Shown: one piece after another, positions 53,146 to 64,000 of the stretch
How positions within the stretch are numbered: the first letter of the stretch is position 1
Layout of the letters: every line of letters begins with the position of its first letter
Assembly (NCBI GenBank): GCA_900318085.1
Contig: ONJF01000001.1
Coordinates: 96,557 to 160,556, forward strand
Reading direction: 5' to 3'
DNA length: 64,000 bases
Source of the DNA: an uncultured Bacteroidales bacterium
Lineage (GTDB): Bacteria > Bacteroidota > Bacteroidia > Bacteroidales > F082
Made by a program: the position numbers and the translations under genes
Notes under the pieces: model-generated
What the model was told of the DNA's origin: nothing
What the model saw: only the letters and a program-made list of their open reading frames with translations
The model's database searches: none

Positions 53146-55062
53146 ATGGACAAACTCAACATGCAAACCACCAACCAAGTGGACGAAAACATAAAGAAGA
53201 TAGCCGAACTCTTCCCCAACTGCCTCACCGAGCGCCTCGATGAGAACGGGAAGCCGGAAATGGCCATCGACTTCGACCAGCTCAGACAGGAACTCTCGAA
53301 GGACATCGTGGAAGGCCCCGAGGAACGCTACCAGTTCACCTGGCCCGACAAGCGCAACGCTATCCGGCTGGCCAACGCGCCGACTACCGACACGCTGCGC
53401 CCCTGCCGCGAGGAGAGCGTCGACTTCGACAACACGCAGAACCTCTACATTGAGGGCGACAACCTTGAAGTGCTGAAACTGCTGCGCGAAAACTACTTGG
53501 GCAAGGTGAAGATGATCTACATCGACCCGCCCTACAACACGGGCAACGACTTCGTGTATAACGACGACTTCGCCCAGACTGCCGGCGACTATGTTCACAA
53601 CAGCGGGCAGGAGGACGAGGAGGGCAACCGCCTCGTGGCCAACACCGAAAGCAACGGCCGCTTCCACACCGATTGGCTCAATATGATTTATCCGCGCCTG
53701 AAAGTGGCCAAGGACTTGCTGAGCGAGGATGGGGTGTTTTTTATTAGTATTGATGATAATGAGGTAGCCAACCTGACTAAAGTGTGCAATGAAATTTTCG
53801 GGCAGAGCAATTTTATTACAGATATCATTTGGGAAAAAAGATACACAAGAAATAATGATGCAAAACTAATGTCCACAGTCATAGACCACATCCTATGCTA
53901 CCGAAGATCTGATAAACTCATCAAGTTAAGGGAACCAAGAACAGATAAACAAAATTCTACATATTCAAATCCGGATGATGACCCAAGAGGAGTATGGACT
54001 AGCGTTCTTTTTACTAGTCAAAGAACTAAAGAAGAACGGCCTAACTTGTCGTATCCCATAAAAAATCCTTTCACTGGTGAAATGGTAGAGCATCCAACCA
54101 ATGCATGGAAATATAGCAAGCAACAATACGAGCAGCTTGCGGCCGACAACAGGCTTTACTGGGGGAAGGACGGTGGCAATTCATATCCTAGACTGAAAAG
54201 ATTTCTATCCGAACTGGACGAAGGAATTGTTCCTATTAATCTGTGGTACTATAAAGATACGGCAACTTTAGATGAAGGAACAAAATTAGTAGATAGTATT
54301 CTTGGAAAAGATGTTTTTGATTACCCCAAACCAATTCAGATAATTCAACGAATGCTTCAGTTGATGGGTTCTAAAGACTTTATCGTGATAGACTTCTTTT
54401 CTGGTTCCGCTACCACTGCCCATGCCGTCATGCAACTCAATGCCGAGGATGGCGGCAACCGTAAGTTCATCATGGTGCAGTTGCCCGAAGCAACAGACGA
54501 AAAGAGCGAAGCCTATAAAGCAGGCTACAAAAACATCTGCGAAATCGGCAAGGAGCGCATCCGCCGTGCAGGCAAGAAAATCGTTGAAGATCAAGAAAAG
54601 AAACGGATGGAAGAAGGTTTGTTTGTTGGCTCTTCGGCAGGCTCAGAGGCCAGGCCGTTGGACATCGGCTTCCGCGTGCTGAAACTCGACAGCTCCAACA
54701 TGCAGGATGTGTATTACTCGCCCGAGCAGTTCAACGAGAACCTGCTCTTCGAGGACAACATCAAGCACGACCGCACCGACGAGGATCTGCTCTTCCAAGC
54801 CATGATAGAGCTTGGCATCGAGCTTTCGGCCAAGATAGAGCAACGCGAAATCGCCGGCAAGACCGTCTGGAGCGTCGCCGAGGGCTACCTCATGGCCTGC
54901 TTCGACAAGGACGTGAACGAGACCGCCATCACCGAAATCGCCCGCCAGCATCCCTACTACTTCGTCCTCCGCGACAGCAGCCTCGCCACGGACAACGTAG
55001 CGGACAACTTTGAGCAGATTTGGGAAGAGTATTCGAAAGAGACGGTAAGGAGGATAATATAA
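53146..55062 (+). CDS. type III R-M DNA methyltransferase (Mod)
   Basis: A beta-class adenine methyltransferase that also provides sequence recognition for the type III enzyme. The catalytic motif IV IDPPYNTGNDF begins at Asp127. The AdoMet-binding motif I DFFSGSATTAHAVM is at about 416-429, in the order typical of class beta. The region between (about residues 195-415) is the target-recognition part. Its DNA (about 53735-54400) is much more AT-rich than the two ends, as if the recognition segment was exchanged. A sequence GGCTCTTCGGCAGGCTCAGA at about 54630 resembles a decayed family C repeat (SSAGSEARP in the protein). The frame is intact over 638 residues. The AlbA_2 gene starts 6 nt after the stop. 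Confidence 0.92.
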   Translation: MDKLNMQTTNQVDENIKKIAELFPNCLTERLDENGKPEMAIDFDQLRQELSKDIVEGPEERYQFTWPDKRNAIRLANAPTTDTLRPCREESVDFDNTQNLYIEGDNLEVLKLLRENYLGKVKMIYIDPPYNTGNDFVYNDDFAQTAGDYVHNSGQEDEEGNRLVANTESNGRFHTDWLNMIYPRLKVAKDLLSEDGVFFISIDDNEVANLTKVCNEIFGQSNFITDIIWEKRYTRNNDAKLMSTVIDHILCYRRSDKLIKLREPRTDKQNSTYSNPDDDPRGVWTSVLFTSQRTKEERPNLSYPIKNPFTGEMVEHPTNAWKYSKQQYEQLAADNRLYWGKDGGNSYPRLKRFLSELDEGIVPINLWYYKDTATLDEGTKLVDSILGKDVFDYPKPIQIIQRMLQLMGSKDFIVIDFFSGSATTAHAVMQLNAEDGGNRKFIMVQLPEATDEKSEAYKAGYKNICEIGKERIRRAGKKIVEDQEKKRMEEGLFVGSSAGSEARPLDIGFRVLKLDSSNMQDVYYSPEQFNENLLFEDNIKHDRTDEDLLFQAMIELGIELSAKIEQREIAGKTVWSVAEGYLMACFDKDVNETAITEIARQHPYYFVLRDSSLATDNVADNFEQIWEEYSKETVRRII

Positions 55063-55068
55063 AGCGCT

Positions 55069-56100
55069 ATGAAAATAAGGACAATAGACGATTTGCAGTC
55101 TTTGATAGACAACGAAATTGAAGAATCTACGGTGTTAGATTATAAAAGTACCATTGATAAGAATAAACCAAATTGGAAGGAGGAATTGGCGAAGGATGTT
55201 AGTGCAATGGCCAATGCAAATGGAGGAGTAATTATTTATGGAATTATGGAAAAAGCTGTTGGTAAGGGGCATTCTGTTCCTGAAAAGTTAACCCCCATTT
55301 CTAATACTTTAATGTCAAAAGACAGTTTTTCTCAGTTGTTATCCTCAAATATTCAACCTGTTATTGAAAACGTGGAAATAAATTACATTCCTTATAATGA
55401 TCAGAGTGGTTTTTTTGTAGTTGAAGTACCACAAGGTATTACTGCACATCAAAACAGGTTGAGTCATCAGTATCATCGGCGAAGAAACGCTATTATTGAA
55501 GCAATGGAAGATTATGAGATTCGCGATGTGATGAACAGGAGCAAGCATCCAGTGATTGAAATGGAATTTGAGTTGCATAAAACAATAACAAATACCATAG
55601 AAAAGCCATTGAATATAGCTAAATTATATGACCATCGAGAAGATAAACATTATACAGAAACCAAATATGAGTTAAAGTTTAGACTGGTTAATGTAGGTAA
55701 GGTATATGCTAAGTATATCAATTATTTCATTCATATTCCTTTGGAAATAATCCCAGAAAAGGATAAACATCCTGACAACATTGATAGAGAGAATAATTGT
55801 TATGAGTATTTTGGAGATAATACGGTTAGAGATTTGACTTCGTTCAAAGGTGAACATGGCCCGGCAAGATATGACCCATTATTACCGGGAATCAGGGGAG
55901 GAAGAGAAACGATTGAATTGAATTGTGATGGTATTGACGATATCTGCTCGTTGCCACCGATTAGTTATTCATTAATGGCAGATAATGCTCCAGAACGGAA
56001 AAAAGTATTTGAGTGGAGAGATATTAAGCTCGTTGAAAAAACAAAATCAATTACAAAAGACCTTAATAATATTGGGTTTAATCCATTGCTTTTTAAATAA
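55069..56100 (+). CDS. AlbA_2 (Schlafen-type) domain protein
   Basis: The N-terminal 150 residues match the Schlafen AlbA_2 domain: a start with NEIEESTVLDYKST, then WKEELAKDVSAMANANGGVI, YGI and a later QYHRRRNA that ends the core. The remaining 190 residues are beta-rich and unassigned (for example KFRLVNVGKVYAKYINYFIH). AlbA_2 domains bind or cleave nucleic acid in several defence proteins; which applies here is unknown. The gene lies between mod and res, is AT-rich, and its stop shares one base with the next start (TAATG). Confidence 0.82.
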   Translation: MKIRTIDDLQSLIDNEIEESTVLDYKSTIDKNKPNWKEELAKDVSAMANANGGVIIYGIMEKAVGKGHSVPEKLTPISNTLMSKDSFSQLLSSNIQPVIENVEINYIPYNDQSGFFVVEVPQGITAHQNRLSHQYHRRRNAIIEAMEDYEIRDVMNRSKHPVIEMEFELHKTITNTIEKPLNIAKLYDHREDKHYTETKYELKFRLVNVGKVYAKYINYFIHIPLEIIPEKDKHPDNIDRENNCYEYFGDNTVRDLTSFKGEHGPARYDPLLPGIRGGRETIELNCDGIDDICSLPPISYSLMADNAPERKKVFEWRDIKLVEKTKSITKDLNNIGFNPLLFK

Positions 56101-57356
56101 TGAAATTCAAAACACAACATATGAAATATAAATCAATTCTAATTGTTATATCATTGCTGTTATGTATGAGTGTTTTCGGACAGCAAAAGAAAACTGTACC
56201 AATGACGGTGCAGCCTCAAAAGACGGAAGTGCAAGTATTGGAGGAAACTGTTTTGCAACTGCAAGCGGAAAACCAAGCTTTTCATAAGCAGTTGGAGAGC
56301 ATGGAGAAGGAGATTGAGATATGTCGAGAGGATGTTCGGCATAAAGAAACAACAATTAATGATAATCAAGGGCACTGGTTAACCATACTAAGCATTGTGA
56401 TTGGAGCAATTGTGTTGATTCTTGGTGTAGGTGTGCCATTGATTCTAAATAATAAAAGTGAGAAGTATATCGAAAAAATGTTGTCTGATGCCAAACAAGA
56501 AGCAAGTTCTGCAAAAGAGCAAGCGGAGAAAGCAGAGAAGGCATTAAATAGTATACAACCACAAGTAGAAGCAGTCAAAGAACAAGTGGTATCGGCAACA
56601 GAGCAAGCAAAACAAGCAAAACAAGCTGTTGCAGATATTGGAGAATTAAGAACCCATGTTGATGCAATAGAGAAGAAAATCAACGAAGATGCGCTTGCAG
56701 TAGAAAAGGCTTCAAAAGAGGTTCAGGCAAACCGATTGTTTACTCAAGCGTATTCTGAAAAGGATTCTTCTAAAGCAATTGCCCTATATACAAAAGCGAT
56801 AGAATTAAAACCCGATTTTGCAGCTGCATATAACAACCGAGGGATACTGTTATCTGAATTGAAAGATTTCGCAGGAGCTATGAGTGACTATAATAAGGCG
56901 ATGGAATTGAATCCGAATGATGCAGATGCATATGTTAATCGAGGAATCTTAAAAAGTAGTATGGGTGATGATGAAAAAGCTGTCATAGATTATGACAGAG
57001 CAATAGAATTGGCTCCAGATGATTATGCAGCATACAATAATAGAGCTTGTTCATTTTTGTTGTTAGGTAAACTTGATAAAGCTTTTGAAGATGTAAGTAT
57101 GGCATTAAATAAAAATAAAAATGATAGTTATTCTTATGATACAAGAGGGCAAATATATTTGGCAATGGGGGAAAATGATCAAGCGTTAGAAGATTTTAAT
57201 CATGCCTTGTCAATAAACAATGTTCTATATGAGGCATATGTAAACCGTGCAAAGTGTTACAGAAAACTTGCAGAATCAGAAAAAGATCCAACAAAGAAAG
57301 CTGAATTAATTACCAAAGCAGAAGCCGATGAAAAGAAGGCTGAATCGTTAAAATAA
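56100..57356 (+). CDS. membrane-anchored coiled-coil TPR protein
   Basis: A first hydrophobic segment (ILIVISLLLCMSVFGQ) acts as signal or anchor, and a second helix is at about residues 96-118 (TILSIVIGAIVLILGVGVPL). A long coiled coil follows (about 120-200, rich in Lys/Glu/Ala), and then TPRs from about 215 to the end (LYTKAIELKPDFAAAYNNRG, AVIDYDRAIELAPDDYAAYN). The TPR part is expected on the cytoplasmic side if the first segment is cleaved and the second retained; topology is uncertain. An alternative start is ATG 56121. It sits between AlbA_2 and res with a 6-nt gap before res. A scaffold or sensor role is a guess. Confidence 0.78.
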   Translation: MKFKTQHMKYKSILIVISLLLCMSVFGQQKKTVPMTVQPQKTEVQVLEETVLQLQAENQAFHKQLESMEKEIEICREDVRHKETTINDNQGHWLTILSIVIGAIVLILGVGVPLILNNKSEKYIEKMLSDAKQEASSAKEQAEKAEKALNSIQPQVEAVKEQVVSATEQAKQAKQAVADIGELRTHVDAIEKKINEDALAVEKASKEVQANRLFTQAYSEKDSSKAIALYTKAIELKPDFAAAYNNRGILLSELKDFAGAMSDYNKAMELNPNDADAYVNRGILKSSMGDDEKAVIDYDRAIELAPDDYAAYNNRACSFLLLGKLDKAFEDVSMALNKNKNDSYSYDTRGQIYLAMGENDQALEDFNHALSINNVLYEAYVNRAKCYRKLAESEKDPTKKAELITKAEADEKKAESLK

Positions 57357-57362
57357 GAATTC

Positions 57363-60300
57363 ATGAAATTCAAATTCAAAATACAGCAATACCAGACCGA
57401 TGCGGTGGAAAGTACGGTGAGCGTGTTCGCGGGGCAACCCTCGAAGACCAACGCGCAGTACCGTCGCGACTTAGGCAAGCAGAAACAGCAACTGAAAGCC
57501 GAGTTTGAAGAGGAGTATGTGGGCTACCGCAATGCCGATGTGGAACTCAACGCTAGTCAGTTGTTGGAGAACATCCACCATCAGCAGGTGCGGAACGACA
57601 TCCCGCTGAGTAAGTCCTTAGCAGCCACCAACGGCCTCGGTGCCTGCTCGTTGGATGTGGAGATGGAGACGGGCACGGGCAAGACCTACGTCTATATCAA
57701 GACCATGTTCGAGATGAACAAACGCTTCGGCTGGTCGAAGTTCATCGTAGTAGTGCCCAGCATCGCCATCCGTGAGGGCGTTTATAAGAGCTTCACCATG
57801 CTGGAAGAGCATTTTATGGAACTCTACGGCAAGAAAGCCCGCTATTTCATCTACAACAGCGCCAACCTCACCCAAATCGACTCGTTCAGCAGCGATGCCA
57901 GCATCAACGTGATGATTATCAACGTGCAGGCCTTCAACACCTCGTTCAAGGAAGGCGCGGCCAACAAGGAGGCACGTATCATCTACTCCAAACGCGACGA
58001 TTTCCAAAGCCGCCGTCCCATTGACGTGATTGCCGCCAACCGTCCTATCATCATTATGGACGAGCCGCAGAAGATGGAAGGCGAAGCCACCCAAAAGGCC
58101 TTGCGCAACTTCAAGCCGCTGTTTGTGCTCAACTATTCCGCCACCCACAAGACTTCGCACAACTGCATCTATGCGCTGGATGCCTACGATGCCTACAAAC
58201 AACGCTTGGTGAAGAAAATCCAAGTGAAGGGCATCACGGTGCAGAACCTGTTGGGCACGCAGAGTTACATCTATTTCGACAGCATCATCCTTTCGAAGAA
58301 CCACGCACCGGTGGTCAGGCTTGAAATCGAGGTGAAAGGCGCCGCTGCCACCCGCCGACAACTTTGCAAGTTCGAGCAAGGCGATTCGCTGTTTGCCGTT
58401 TCGCAACTTTCAGCATACAAAGATTTTGTGATTACGGAAATCAACCCATTGACCAACACGGTCTATTTCCAAAACGGCAAACAACTGCGTCAAGGCGAGG
58501 TGATGGGCGATGTCAGCGAGAAAGCCATCCAACTGATACAGATTCGGGAAACCATCAAGTCGCATTTTGAGAAGGAAAGAGCCTTGTTCCAGCAAGGCAT
58601 CAAGACCCTTTCGCTGTTCTTCATCGACGAGGTGGCCAACTACAAGAGCTATGACGCGGACGGGAACGAGGTGCAAGGTCCGCTGTGGAAGATGTTTGAG
58701 GATGAATACAATCGCTATCTGAACGAAAACTTGACTCTGTTTGAGGACGATTATCAGAGATACCTGCGTCGTTTCTCGGCTGCACAAGTACACAACGGCT
58801 ATTTCTCCATCGACAAGAAAGGCCATTCGATTGATTGTGAGGTGAAACGCGGCAAGGATACATCGGACGACATCTCGGCTTACGACTTGATTCTGAAGAA
58901 CAAAGAACGCCTGTTGAGTTTCGATGAGCCGACACGATTCATCTTCTCCCATTCTGCCCTGCGCGAAGGTTGGGACAATCCCAATGTGTTCCAAATCTGC
59001 ACGTTGCGTCACGCCAATTCCAGCACCGCCAAACGGCAGGAAGTCGGTCGCGGTTTGCGAATCTGCGTTGATAATGACGGCAACCGCATGGACAAGGAAC
59101 GCTTGGGCGATGCCGTACATGACACCAACAAACTGACCGTCATCGCCAACGAGAACTACAGTTCTTTCGTTGATGCTTTGCAGAAAGAGACCAAAGACAC
59201 TTTGCGTGAACGTCCGACACAAGCCACGGTCGATTATTTCAAAGGGGTTACCGTTAAAGTGGGCGAGGAGAATCACACCATTTCGGAGCAGGAGGCTGCC
59301 AGCATCGTAAGTTATCTGTTCGATAATGACTATATTGATGAGAAAGGCAACATTCTGCAAGACTATCATACCGATATGGAGAAGGGTACTTTGGCTCCGA
59401 TGAGCAAAAAACTGCAAGCCATTGAAGAGCAGGTGCATAAACTGATTCAGAGCATCTTTGACCCTGCCGCTTTGGACGATATGGTGGAAGATGCCAACGG
59501 CAAGGCAGAAGTGGTGAACGAGCGTTTAAACGACAATGCCGAGAAGAAGGAATTCAAAGCCTTGTGGAACGAAATCAACCACCGCTATGTCTATACGGTG
59601 CATTACGACAGCGAAGAACTGATTCAGAAAGCCATTGCCGCCATCAACAGCGAGTTGAATGTCACGCAGTTGAAGTATGTCGTGACCACAGGTACGCAAG
59701 GCGATGATGAACTGGACTTCACCGGTGAGCAAAGCACGCGGACAAAGGAGATGCGTGATGTGTCAACCAGCAATGTGCCCTACGACTTGGTGGGCGACAT
59801 CGCCAAAGCAGCCACGCTGACCCGCCGCACGGTCACTCGCATTCTGAAGGGCATTCAGCGGTCGAAGCTGTACATGTTCAAGAACAATTCCGAAGAGTTT
59901 ATCCGCAAGGTAAGCCATATCATCCGCGAGCAGAAAGCCACGATGATTGTGGAACACATCAGCTACAACCGTACGGAAAACCAATACGATTCCGACATCT
60001 TCACCAAGGAGAAGAGCCGGCAAACGGTGGATAAGGCCTACGAGGCCAAGAAGCACATTTTGGATTATGTCTTCCCCGACAGCCAAGGCGAGCGCACTTT
60101 TGCCGAAGACTTGGACAAAGCGGATGAAGTGTGTGTCTATGCCAAACTGCCGAGGTCGTTCCAGATTCCTACACCTGTGGGCAATTACGCGCCCGATTGG
60201 GCCATAGCCTTCAACGACAACATGGGCGTCAAACATGTGTTCTTCATCGCCGAAACCAAAGGCTCGATGGATTCCATGCAGCTGAAAGGCGTGGAAAAAG

Positions 60301-60413
60301 CGAAGATTGACTGTGCCAAGAAGTTGTTCAACAATGTCTCAACCAGTCAGGTGAGATATGGTTGTGTGGATTCTTATGGCAGTTTACTGGAAGTGATGAA
60401 GGGGTTGAATTGA
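57363..60413 (+). CDS. type III restriction enzyme, Res subunit
   Basis: The translocase/endonuclease subunit that with Mod cuts DNA carrying unmethylated sites. Walker A is METGTGKTYV (Gly104-Thr108) and motif II IIMDEPQK (Asp233; DEPQ is specific to this class). SHSALREGWDNPNVFQICTL and RQEVGRGLRICVD give motifs V and VI. The C-terminal nuclease shows PDWAIAF (Asp945) and AETKG (Glu964, Lys966), the PD-ExK catalytic set. The frame is intact over 1016 residues and every catalytic motif is present, so restriction should be functional if Mod is. Codon use and GC match mod's ends and not the two genes in between, which suggests mod-res was the original pair. Confidence 0.94.
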   Translation: MKFKFKIQQYQTDAVESTVSVFAGQPSKTNAQYRRDLGKQKQQLKAEFEEEYVGYRNADVELNASQLLENIHHQQVRNDIPLSKSLAATNGLGACSLDVEMETGTGKTYVYIKTMFEMNKRFGWSKFIVVVPSIAIREGVYKSFTMLEEHFMELYGKKARYFIYNSANLTQIDSFSSDASINVMIINVQAFNTSFKEGAANKEARIIYSKRDDFQSRRPIDVIAANRPIIIMDEPQKMEGEATQKALRNFKPLFVLNYSATHKTSHNCIYALDAYDAYKQRLVKKIQVKGITVQNLLGTQSYIYFDSIILSKNHAPVVRLEIEVKGAAATRRQLCKFEQGDSLFAVSQLSAYKDFVITEINPLTNTVYFQNGKQLRQGEVMGDVSEKAIQLIQIRETIKSHFEKERALFQQGIKTLSLFFIDEVANYKSYDADGNEVQGPLWKMFEDEYNRYLNENLTLFEDDYQRYLRRFSAAQVHNGYFSIDKKGHSIDCEVKRGKDTSDDISAYDLILKNKERLLSFDEPTRFIFSHSALREGWDNPNVFQICTLRHANSSTAKRQEVGRGLRICVDNDGNRMDKERLGDAVHDTNKLTVIANENYSSFVDALQKETKDTLRERPTQATVDYFKGVTVKVGEENHTISEQEAASIVSYLFDNDYIDEKGNILQDYHTDMEKGTLAPMSKKLQAIEEQVHKLIQSIFDPAALDDMVEDANGKAEVVNERLNDNAEKKEFKALWNEINHRYVYTVHYDSEELIQKAIAAINSELNVTQLKYVVTTGTQGDDELDFTGEQSTRTKEMRDVSTSNVPYDLVGDIAKAATLTRRTVTRILKGIQRSKLYMFKNNSEEFIRKVSHIIREQKATMIVEHISYNRTENQYDSDIFTKEKSRQTVDKAYEAKKHILDYVFPDSQGERTFAEDLDKADEVCVYAKLPRSFQIPTPVGNYAPDWAIAFNDNMGVKHVFFIAETKGSMDSMQLKGVEKAKIDCAKKLFNNVSTSQVRYGCVDSYGSLLEVMKGLN

Positions 60414-60507
60414 TTTTCGGGAAACCTCGCTAAATCCCACCGACAAAGATGCCCGCCAACGCACAAGCCCACGCTGGCATGATATTGCTGCTGACTATTA
60501 ATCGGTG

Positions 60508-60562
60508 CGACATTTTGTCGTACCCCCAATCCTTAACCCTTTGATTTAGTGACATTTTGTCA
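60508..60562. promoter_or_regulatory. paired palindromes upstream of clpB, possible heat-shock operator
   Basis: CGACA-TTT-TGTCG (60508-60520) and TGACA-TTT-TGTCA (60550-60562) share the core GACATTTTGTC. Their centres are 42 bp apart, close to four helical turns. They lie about 170-220 bp before the clpB ATG. No matching pair is seen before clpC. Regulation of clpB through them is inference. Confidence 0.55.
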
Positions 60563-60622
60563 TAAACTATGCCGTTTTTTCAAAGCTTTGAATTTGGTTG
60601 GGAATTTGATGAACCATAACCC

Positions 60623-60698
60623 GAGTCTGCGAGATGGCCCTTCGACGGGCTCAGGGACCTTTCCCTAGTGATTCAAAGTCCCATGGTCCCGCAGTCTC
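60623..60698. repeat. family C repeat upstream of clpB
   Basis: GGCCCTTCGACGGGCTCAGG followed by GACCTT (60636-60661) is the inverse of the arm in the EEP nuclease gene with one change. It is enclosed by an imperfect inverted pair, GAGTCTGCGAGATGG (60623-60637) and CCATGGTCCCGCAGTCTC (60681-60698). Confidence 0.65.
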
Positions 60699-60730
60699 GA
60701 AGTCAAATCGAAAGAAAGGAGAAAAGAAAT

Positions 60731-63315
<2,585 letters not shown>

Positions 63316-63319
<4 letters not shown>

Positions 63320-64000
63320 ATCCATCGGGGGTGATATACGAAAACGGAGACACTAGATTATGCTTTGATAACGGTAAGGCTATACTGTTTTACAAAGGCG
63401 AGACCTACACTTTCGGTTACCATCCTTATGAGCCGATGGCGATCATCTACAAAGACGGTACTCCAGTAGCCTATATCCATAATGCTTTTGATGTGTATAC
63501 TGAGTGTCAGGCATTTATGACAAATCCGGAACATCTTGTCAACACCGTCACGCGCCATTACCACAACGCCGAGCATTTTTGCCGACTCCTCACCGTTGCC
63601 ATCGACCGTGGCTATGACTGGCAAATTGACGAACTCGAAAAGGAAATGTTTGAGCTGGTGCGTTGGGAAAACCATGAAGTGTTCTACAAGACCGAAGACA
63701 TCGAGTTCGGGCGATATGGTGACGAGCCGGAAGACGAGAATGATCCTACTGAATGGGATGAAGATCCTGATGCTGATATTTTAGAACATGCAGAATATGA
63801 GATTCTTTATGTCATCATCGATGGGGTGAGATATGTGTTATATGGGGATTGGATATCCACGTTGGATATAAAAATCGCTGGTGAAAAGGGCAAGAAGGCC
63901 GTCAAGGCGCGTATACATCAGTTCACTGGAATACCAGAGGCCTATCCTGGCTATTGGCGTAGGGGTGAACTTTTCTACCTTGTTGCAACAGGGATAAAAT
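63316..64000 (+). CDS. hypothetical protein (3' end outside window)
   Basis: The frame from ATG 63316 is open to the last base (228 codons seen). The product begins MNPSGVIYENGDTRLCFDNG and contains an acidic stretch (DEPEDENDPTEWDEDPDADI) near 140-160, with no signal peptide or recognised domain. Tryptophan/tyrosine-rich segments (YPGYWRRGELFYLV) suggest a small beta-rich fold. It has its own promoter inside clpB and shares 4 nt with the clpB stop. I cannot assign a function. Confidence 0.7.

Larger units (their letters stand above)
60414..60730. other. gene-free gap between res and clpB (317 bp)
   Basis: No credible ORF. The first 90 bases show no recognisable feature. Then come two short palindromes (60508-60562) and a family C repeat region (60623-60698) just before the clpB start. 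The -7 promoter consensus is not seen immediately upstream of clpB, so a different promoter type or a distant start may be used. Confidence 0.7.

Noticed and set aside
60414-60730. CIRCE/HrcA operator upstream of clpB
   Set aside because: The TTAGCACTC/GAGTGCTAA arms are absent; the palindromes present have a different core.

Overview
The window looks like a chromosomal segment of an uncultured or poorly characterised Bacteroidota (Bacteroidales-like) bacterium. The evidence is the repeated TAnnTTTG promoter element in front of many genes, starts that mostly lack a Shine-Dalgarno sequence, a T9SS-type C-terminal sorting domain on one secreted protein, choice-of-anchor-J surface proteins, a fused NfnAB-type oxidoreductase, a GH109 enzyme and a DUF3667 protein. 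No rRNA, tRNA, CRISPR array or transposase gene was recognised.

Layout. 1-9.9 kb: end of a split transketolase (C-terminal subunit), a lipoprotein alkaline phosphatase, a GT2 glycosyltransferase fused to a degenerate sugar-phosphate-transferase-like tail, two tandem secreted nucleoside-hydrolase-like paralogues, and a divergent GH109 / sugar-kinase pair. 10-20 kb: a 1594-residue surface protein, a TPR sensor kinase with a LuxR-type regulator, a thioredoxin-like secreted protein, an EEP-family nuclease and an EamA transporter. 20-46 kb: mostly housekeeping (acyl-CoA ligase, T9SS cargo protein, speA, a GlcNAc-kinase-like protein, a second TPR kinase/regulator pair, miaA, CCA-type nucleotidyltransferase, clpC, gyrA, a TPR protein, NfnAB fusion, a MORN/YwqK-like protein, a TonB receptor, DUF3667). 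46.2-60.4 kb: a defence island. 60.7 kb to the end: clpB and an unrecognised gene cut by the window edge.

The defence island is the most unusual part. It is a type III restriction-modification locus (Mod at 53146, Res at 57363) with an upstream SNF2-type helicase and DUF4391 gene. Carried inside it are a RloA/RloB (AbiL-like ATPase plus TOPRIM-like) pair, a two-helix membrane protein next to a Trypco2-domain protein, and, between mod and res, an AlbA_2 (Schlafen-type) protein and a membrane TPR protein. The inserted genes are visibly more AT-rich than mod, res and the helicase, and so is the central target-recognition part of Mod. The helicase is split by an in-frame TAA just before motif VI, so in this genome it looks inactivated while the rest of the locus is open.

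A second theme is small palindromic repeats. Four families (called A-D here) recur across the window. Copies of families C and D lie in frame inside protein-coding genes (an EEP nuclease, the GyrA tail, a GlcNAc-kinase-like protein), as Rickettsia palindromic elements do. Family B can fold into a cloverleaf of three hairpins closed by an outer stem. Two short palindromes exactly 42 bp apart upstream of clpB look like a paired operator.
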